A program made the position numbers and the translations under genes. From positions 1 to 34,466 of the forward strand of contig CABUDN010000007.1 of assembly GCA_902490355.1 (NCBI GenBank): DNA of 34,466 nt. The letters run 5' to 3'. Below, piece by piece: positions 29,918 to 34,466 of the stretch (positions are counted from its first letter, which is position 1; each line of letters opens with the position of its first letter). The DNA comes from an uncultured Oscillibacter sp. (GTDB lineage: Bacteria; Bacillota; Clostridia; Oscillospirales; Oscillospiraceae). Under the pieces are notes generated by a model that searched no databases, was not told the DNA's origin, and worked only from the letters and a program-made list of their open reading frames with translations.

Positions 29918-31273
29918 ATGCAGTTTGCTGAAACCATTGCACTGGATAAGATCCGGCGCATCCAGATCTATCATAACACCAAACGCTATCCCCAGCGGGA
30001 TATGGCCAAGATCCTGGCTGAGACCGGCGGCAGCTTTGCCCTGGGCGGTCCCATCTACCTGAGAAGCTACAAGGCCTGCTGCCATCTCCGCGCCGACGGC
30101 ATCACCTACTGCTGCCCGGACTACTCCACCTACGGCATGGCCTGGAGCAAAGATGCCCAGGACTATGGCATGACCAAGCTGCCCAGCAGCTACGCCAATC
30201 ATATCGAATGTGTCCATATGATCGTGGACGGCGTACCGGTGGACGATCTCAACTACGGCATGGACATGGGCGGCAGCCGCCCCCGGCAGGCCATTGGCGC
30301 CAAAGAGGGCCGCTTTGCCTACATTGCCACGGAAGTGGCGTACACCCCCGAGCAGCTGCGGGATGTACTGGTGGCATCCGGCTGGGATGCGGCCATCATG
30401 CTGGACGGCGGCGGCAGCGTGTGCTACCGGAAAATCGACGGCGCCGGCTTTACCTGTGATCCGGACCGGGTGATGCCGTTTTACATCGTGGTGCATCTCA
30501 AGGAGGACGTGTCCGAATCTGACACCGACGGCACCGGCAAGACCGTGGTCCTGGATGCCGGGCACGACGCTTCCAACCTGGCCAACAAAAGCCCGGATGG
30601 AAGCTACTACGAGCACGAGTTTGCCCTGGACATGGCCCAGCGGATCGGCGCCCACCTGCGCCGCTGCGGCGTGAGGGTGGTGGAGACGCGGCCCGACGGC
30701 AAAGCGGTATCCCTGGCCCAGCGGTGCGCCATCGCCAACGGGATTCAGGGCCTGGACCTGTTTGTCTCGCTGCACTCCAATGCGGCGGGCGGCAGCGGCT
30801 GGTCCAGCGCCAAGGGCTGGAGCGCGTATCTCTACGGCGCCGGCGGTGCGCGGGAGCAGGCGGCGCAGTCCATTTTGACCTGGGTGCGCCAGTTAAGCGT
30901 GACCGTGCGTTCCACACCCATCGTCTATGATCCGTCGCTGTACGTCCTCAAGCACACGGTGGCACCGGCGGTGCTGATCGAGCATGCTTTCCACACGAAC
31001 AAGGAGGATGTGGAGGATCTGAAATCTGCCGTCTGGCGGGATCTGGTAGCCGTTGCGGAGGCCCGGGGCATTGCCGACTATCTGGGCATTGCCTGGGTGC
31101 CGGAGGTGCCGCAGACGCCCCAGGAGCCCGCTGCAGATGAGGAGCTGGAGAAGGCGGTGGCCGTCCTGGCGGCCGCCGGTATCATTGACAGCCCGGACCG
31201 TTGGAAGGCCCTGGAGTATACAGATACCAGCGTGCGGCTGCTGCTCATTAAGATGGCGGCAGCGCTCATGTAA
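29918..31273 (+). CDS. Two-domain endolysin: NAGPA-like phosphodiester glycosidase plus amidase
   Basis: 451 aa. Residues 10-195 match the NAGPA/phosphodiester glycosidase fold (RPRQAIGAKEGRFAYIAT, then AAIMLDGGGSVCY with the signature DGGGS). Residues 199-204 are the linker VSESDT encoded by a palindrome copy. Residues 208-390 are an Amidase_3 N-acetylmuramoyl-L-alanine amidase: zinc ligands His216 (LDAGHD), a Glu in YEHEF and His286 (SLHSNA), and catalytic Glu in VLIEHAFHTN. Residues 405-451 are a short helical C-terminal module (EELEKAVAVLAAAGIID) seen in Clostridia endolysins. No signal peptide, so export needs the holin. The amidase cuts the peptide from the sugar backbone; the first domain might cut a phosphodiester-linked sugar such as in teichoic acid. 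AAAAGGAGG precedes ATG 29918. Confidence 0.88.
   Translation: MQFAETIALDKIRRIQIYHNTKRYPQRDMAKILAETGGSFALGGPIYLRSYKACCHLRADGITYCCPDYSTYGMAWSKDAQDYGMTKLPSSYANHIECVHMIVDGVPVDDLNYGMDMGGSRPRQAIGAKEGRFAYIATEVAYTPEQLRDVLVASGWDAAIMLDGGGSVCYRKIDGAGFTCDPDRVMPFYIVVHLKEDVSESDTDGTGKTVVLDAGHDASNLANKSPDGSYYEHEFALDMAQRIGAHLRRCGVRVVETRPDGKAVSLAQRCAIANGIQGLDLFVSLHSNAAGGSGWSSAKGWSAYLYGAGGAREQAAQSILTWVRQLSVTVRSTPIVYDPSLYVLKHTVAPAVLIEHAFHTNKEDVEDLKSAVWRDLVAVAEARGIADYLGIAWVPEVPQTPQEPAADEELEKAVAVLAAAGIIDSPDRWKALEYTDTSVRLLLIKMAAALM
30509..30525. repeat. Dispersed 17-bp palindrome, copy 7 (inside endolysin)
   Basis: GTGTCCGAATCTGACAC, central A and one arm mismatch. In frame in the linker between the two enzymatic domains. 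Confidence 0.95.
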
Positions 31274-31365
31274 TCGTCCTAAAAAATATCCAAAAACGCT
31301 GATCCGTTGTAGCCACCGTAGTGTACAAGAACAGTCAAATACGCACAGCACAAGGGCTTGATTGA
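31274..31365. other. Right end of the prophage, non-coding
   Basis: Ninety bases between the endolysin stop and the tRNA fragment. More AT-rich than the genes, with no open frame of note and no T-run terminator that I can see. Phage arm-type attachment sequences would be expected here. Confidence 0.5.
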
Positions 31366-31430
31366 CCCCTGCTAAGGGAGTAGGGTGTCTAAAAAACGCC
31401 GCGAGGGTTCAAATCCCTCCTTCTGCGCCA
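31366..31430 (+). other. attR: 3' part of tRNA-Ser(GCU)
   Basis: From the anticodon loop CTGCTAA (31369-31375, anticodon GCT) onward the sequence is a good tRNA-Ser: long variable arm (GGTG/CGCC), T arm GAGGG-TTCAAAT-CCCTC, acceptor strand CTTCTGC, discriminator G and encoded CCA (31428-31430). Upstream of the loop only three of five anticodon-stem pairs form and no D arm or 5' acceptor strand exists. This is therefore the tRNA end left by prophage insertion; the full gene should lie left of the window. Confidence 0.85.
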
Positions 31431-31466
31431 GCGCGCTGCAAGCATCTGCTTGTGGCGCGCTTTTTT
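31431..31466 (+). terminator. Terminator of the tRNA-Ser gene
   Basis: GCGCGC TG CAAGCA TC TGCTTG TG GCGCGC then six T, directly after the CCA. Before integration it would have ended the tRNA transcript. Confidence 0.9.
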
Positions 31467-31474
31467 CAAAATCA

Positions 31475-31506
31475 AGAGACGGCACACAAACCGTTGTGCC
31501 GTCTCT
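31475..31506 (-). terminator. Hairpin after the pseudouridine synthase gene
   Basis: AGAGACGGCACA pairs perfectly with TGTGCCGTCTCT (12 bp, 8-base loop), just past the stop of the minus-strand gene. The T-run on minus is weak (TGATTTTG). Confidence 0.65.
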
Positions 31507-31514
31507 CATTATAT

Positions 31515-32420
31515 TTATATGTGATCGCTTTTCATATCCTTCATCAGCCGCTCCATGTCCGCCGGAAGCGGAGCCGTCAGCTCCAACACCTCTCCCGTTA
31601 CCGGATGAATCAACTTCAGCGCATACGAATGAAGCGCCGGACGTCCAATCAATTCGGGCTCCTCTTTTCCATAGAGCCAGTCCCCCGCCAGCGGACATCC
31701 CAGATATGCCATATGCACCCGCAGCTGATGAGTCCGCCCCGTCTGGGGCACCAGCTTCAAAAAGGACATTCCGTCCCCTTGGACCAGGACTTCATATTCC
31801 GAAACCGCCGGTACCCCATCAGGCCGGACCATCCGGGCCACCACTGATGCCTCATTACGGCCGATCGGCGCGTCCACTGTGCCGTGCAGAGGCTGCGGGC
31901 ATCCCATGCAGATTCCCCGGTACTCCCGGTAAAATCTCGGAGTATGCAGGCTGCGCCGCAGCAGATCATGCACATACCCGCTTTTGGCCACCACCATCAG
32001 CCCTGTGGTTCCCTTATCCAGGCGGTTGACCGGGTGAAACACAAACTCCGTCCCCCGTTCCCAGGCCAACGCCCCCGCCACCGTGGGCGTATCCGGCACA
32101 AAGTTGGAGGCATGGGCCGTCATACCGGCCGGTTTGTTCACCACCAGCAGGTGTCCGTCCTCCCACACCACCGGCAGCGGCCAGTCGCCCGGCGTCACGG
32201 CCGTCCGGGGCGGACGGTGGTCCCCCGTCTCCACTGTCAGGAGATCTCCCGCTTCCAAAATCCGGGTCGTCCGGGACCGGACACCGTTGACCAGAATCCC
32301 CGTCTCCGCCCGGGTCAGCCGGGAAATGGCATGGGAGGAAAAATGCAGCGTCGCTTTCAGGATATGCCGAACCGTGCTCCCCGCTTCCTCCGGCGTGATG
32401 ATCCTTGTGATCGTTTCCAT
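31515..32420 (-). CDS. RluA/RluD-family pseudouridine synthase (chromosomal)
   Basis: 301 aa. Residues about 15-60 resemble an S4 RNA-binding domain (ISRLTRAETGILVNG, TRILEAGDLLTVE). Catalytic motif VNRLDKGTTGLMVVAKS carries the essential Asp; also PGMTAHASN-like KPAGMTAHAS and PQTGRTHQLRVHMAYLGCPL. It converts a uridine in ribosomal or transfer RNA to pseudouridine; the exact target cannot be told. I chose ATG 32420 with GGGAGGG upstream over 32450. It lies outside the attachment site and is a bacterial gene. Confidence 0.92.
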   Translation of the reverse strand: METITRIITPEEAGSTVRHILKATLHFSSHAISRLTRAETGILVNGVRSRTTRILEAGDLLTVETGDHRPPRTAVTPGDWPLPVVWEDGHLLVVNKPAGMTAHASNFVPDTPTVAGALAWERGTEFVFHPVNRLDKGTTGLMVVAKSGYVHDLLRRSLHTPRFYREYRGICMGCPQPLHGTVDAPIGRNEASVVARMVRPDGVPAVSEYEVLVQGDGMSFLKLVPQTGRTHQLRVHMAYLGCPLAGDWLYGKEEPELIGRPALHSYALKLIHPVTGEVLELTAPLPADMERLMKDMKSDHI

Positions 32421-32529
32421 GCAATCCCTCCCGTCACTGTTCAAAACCATACCACAATCCCGCCGCTTTGGCTAGTCAAACCCAGCGGCATGTGTTAAAA
32501 TGTTTTCGATACGCAGTAAGGAGGCCATT

Positions 32530-34314
32530 ATGCTCTTATCCGCAGAACATCTTTCCATCAACTTCGGCAGCCGCCAGCTGCTGGACGATGTGAACTTCTA
32601 TCTCAACGAAGGCGACAAGACCGGGATCATCGGCATCAACGGCACCGGAAAGTCCACCTTTCTCAAGGTCCTGGCCGGACTGACGGAGCCCGATGCCGGT
32701 ACGATCTCCCGCAATCCCAATGTACAGGTCAGCTTTCTTTCCCAAAATCCCGCCATGCAGGATGACGCCACTGTTCTCGAGCAGGTATTTCTCCACTTTC
32801 CCGCCGAGTTCCGGGAGCTGAACGAATATGAGGCCAAAACCATGCTCAACCGGCTGGGCCTGTCCGATTTCACCCAGAAAGTCGGCACACTTTCCGGCGG
32901 TCAGCGCAAACGGGTGGCCTTGGCCGCCGCTTTGATCCATCCGGCAGACGTCCTGATCCTGGACGAGCCCACCAACCACCTGGACAGCGAGATGGTGGCC
33001 TGGCTGGAGGACTGGCTGCGCCGGTTCCGGGGCGGTCTGGTCATGGTCACCCACGACCGCTACTTCCTGGAGCGGGTGGTCAACCACATTACCGAGCTGA
33101 GCCGGGGCAAGCTCTACCACTATGAGGCCAATTACTCCAAGTACCTGGAGCTCAAGGCCCAGAGAGCGGAAATGGCCGAGGCCAGTGAGCGCAAGCGCCA
33201 GTCCATCCTCCGGGTAGAGCGGGAATGGATTATGCGGGGCTGCCGGGCCCGGACCACCAAATCCCGGGAACGGGTGGAACGCTACGAAGCCCTTTTGAAC
33301 CAGGCGGCACCGGAGACCGACGAGACGGTGCAGCTGGCAGCGGCATCCAGCCGCCTGGGCAAAAAAACCATTGAACTCCGGGATGTCTCCAAAACTTTCG
33401 GAGACCGGACTGTTCTTCAAAACTTCTCCTACAACCTGCTGCGGGATGACCGGATCGGCATTGTGGGCCGCAACGGCGCGGGCAAATCCACCTTGCTGCG
33501 CCTCATCGCCGGAGAACTGGCGCCGGACAGCGGCAGTGTGGACATTGGCACCACGGTAAAGATCGGCCACTTCTCCCAGGAAGGCCGGGAACTGGATCTC
33601 AATCAGCGCGTGTATGACTTCATCCACGACATTGCCGACGAGGTCAAAACCGATGAGGGAACGTTCTCAGCCAATCAGATGATGGAGCGGTTCCTCTTCC
33701 CCGGAGACCTGCAGTCCGTTCCCATCGGGCGGCTCTCCGGCGGAGAGCGGCGGCGGCTGTATCTGCTCTCCGTTTTGATGGAAGCTCCCAACGTTTTGCT
33801 CCTGGACGAGCCCACCAATGATCTGGACGTCATGACGCTGTCCATTCTGGAGGACTATCTCCAGGGATTTCCGGGCCCCATCGTGACGGTCTCCCACGAC
33901 CGCTTCTTCCTGGACAAGCTGGCTGAGTCCGTATGGGAGGTCCGGGGAGACGGTCAGGTTCTGCGCTATACCGGCAACTGGTCCGACTGGGCCCAAAAGC
34001 GCCGGGAAGAGGACGCCCCGCCGGCCTCCCCCAAGGCAGCCCGCCCTGCCGCCGAGCGTCCCCGGGAACGAAAACTCCGGTTTTCCTACAAGGAACAGCT
34101 GGAGTTTGAACGGATCGACGGGGAGCTGGAAGCCCTGGAGCAGCAGATTGCAGACTGCCAGGCCCAGCAGGCGGCCTGCGGCAGCGACTATATCCAGCTC
34201 CAGAAGCTTCAGGAGCAGCAATCCGCCCTGGAGGCAGCCCTGGAGGAAAAAACAGAGCGCTGGGTCTATCTCAACGAACTCAAGGAAAAAATCGACGCCC
34301 AGGAAGCACAATAA
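32530..34314 (+). CDS. ABC-F ATPase, Uup/YfmR type (chromosomal)
   Basis: 594 aa. Two ABC domains without membrane segments: Walker A GINGTGKST and GRNGAGKST, signatures LSGGQRKR and LSGGERRR, Walker B LILDEPTNHLD and LLLDEPTNDLD. Between them is the long helical linker of ABC-F proteins. Residues about 515-594 are a coiled-coil C-terminal domain (LEALEQQIADCQAQQAA), as in Uup/YfmR. ABC-F proteins bind the ribosome E site and relieve stalling; some give drug resistance, which cannot be decided here. AAGGAGG stands five bases before ATG 32530. It diverges from the pseudouridine synthase gene. Confidence 0.93.
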   Translation: MLLSAEHLSINFGSRQLLDDVNFYLNEGDKTGIIGINGTGKSTFLKVLAGLTEPDAGTISRNPNVQVSFLSQNPAMQDDATVLEQVFLHFPAEFRELNEYEAKTMLNRLGLSDFTQKVGTLSGGQRKRVALAAALIHPADVLILDEPTNHLDSEMVAWLEDWLRRFRGGLVMVTHDRYFLERVVNHITELSRGKLYHYEANYSKYLELKAQRAEMAEASERKRQSILRVEREWIMRGCRARTTKSRERVERYEALLNQAAPETDETVQLAAASSRLGKKTIELRDVSKTFGDRTVLQNFSYNLLRDDRIGIVGRNGAGKSTLLRLIAGELAPDSGSVDIGTTVKIGHFSQEGRELDLNQRVYDFIHDIADEVKTDEGTFSANQMMERFLFPGDLQSVPIGRLSGGERRRLYLLSVLMEAPNVLLLDEPTNDLDVMTLSILEDYLQGFPGPIVTVSHDRFFLDKLAESVWEVRGDGQVLRYTGNWSDWAQKRREEDAPPASPKAARPAAERPRERKLRFSYKEQLEFERIDGELEALEQQIADCQAQQAACGSDYIQLQKLQEQQSALEAALEEKTERWVYLNELKEKIDAQEAQ

Positions 34315-34325
34315 AAAACGCAAAA

Positions 34326-34352
34326 GGAAGGCAGCCCTATGGGCTGCCTTCC
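34326..34352. terminator. Terminator after the ABC-F gene
   Basis: GGAAGGCAGCCC, loop TAT, GGGCTGCCTTCC: 12 perfect pairs. A-rich on its left, so the T-tract is on the minus strand; it may end transcripts from both sides. Confidence 0.7.
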
Positions 34353-34466
34353 TGAGCTTATTGAAAAAGCCTCGCAGAGTTTGCGCCGAATGGCGCAAAA
34401 AAATGAAATTTATTTTCTCCGGCGACATGTGCGTCGGAGAAAATACTTTGCAGCCCGCAAGTGTGG
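34353..34466. other. Right end of window, non-coding
   Basis: No gene seen. Two hairpins: TTTGCGCC/GGCGCAAA (34380-34399), with an A-run to its right, and TTTTCTCC/GGAGAAAA (34413-34443). No adapter sequence is present at this end. Confidence 0.5.

Noticed and set aside
7297..30525. VSDSDT/VSESDT as a shared protein motif
   Set aside because: The same DNA occurs in four non-coding positions and the codons are identical, so conservation is at DNA level.
820..30525. Palindrome as the CI operator
   Set aside because: The switch region has its own clear operator set with different arms and contains no copy of this palindrome.
31366..31430. Complete tRNA gene
   Set aside because: No D arm or 5' acceptor strand; the anticodon stem pairs only three of five positions.
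32530..34314. Phage-borne antibiotic resistance ABC-F
   Set aside because: It lies outside attR and has the Uup-type C-terminal domain, so it is most likely a housekeeping chromosomal gene.

Overview
The window is most of a temperate siphovirus prophage, followed on its right by bacterial chromosome. The high GC content, strong GGAGG-type ribosome sites, P27/HK97-type head genes and the ABC-F and pseudouridine synthase neighbours suggest a gut Clostridia host of the Oscillospirales type; this is inference from general character, not from a marker gene. Bases 1-47 are not biological: they match the Illumina P5/TruSeq universal adapter. The left end of the contig is therefore an assembly edge, and the prophage is cut there. 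No integrase or left attachment site is present.

Layout: (1) 107-2500, minus strand: a lysogeny operon with a CI/LexA-like repressor, a DEDDh exonuclease with a BRCT domain and a lipoprotein. (2) 2501-2650: a compact genetic switch with four 17-bp operators; one operator exactly fills the -35/-10 spacer of each divergent promoter. (3) 2651-12855, plus strand: early genes, including Cro-like and other HTH proteins, a small-RNA/small-peptide locus resembling a type I toxin-antitoxin, a replication initiator carrying iteron-like repeats, DnaB, ParA, a multidomain ParB, Dam methylase, SSB, an HUH-type protein and many small proteins. (4) 12943-13685: KTR zinc protein, terminator, HNH nuclease and a probable cos region. 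(5) 13686-21154: a fused small/large terminase, portal, protease, major capsid protein with an Ig-like tail domain, connectors and major tail protein. (6) 21154-28308: tail chaperones with a -1 frameshift, tape measure, tail tip and receptor-binding proteins. (7) 28326-31273: holin, a minus-strand membrane moron with its own promoter, and a two-domain endolysin. (8) 31366-31430: the 3' end of a tRNA-Ser(GCU), read as attR. (9) 31515-34314: chromosomal pseudouridine synthase and ABC-F ATPase.

The most striking signal is a 17-bp palindrome, GTGTCCGATTCGGACAC or a one-base variant, found seven times from 820 to 30525 in every module. It sits in intergenic gaps and also in frame inside linkers of ParB, SSB and the endolysin. 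It differs from the repressor operators, so it is not simply the CI operator. One copy lies inside parB. The best working hypothesis is a dispersed parS-like centromere set recognised by the phage ParB or its fused XRE domain; stoperator-like sites are the main alternative. One copy also places an 11-bp RNA hairpin between a perfect Shine-Dalgarno and its start codon.
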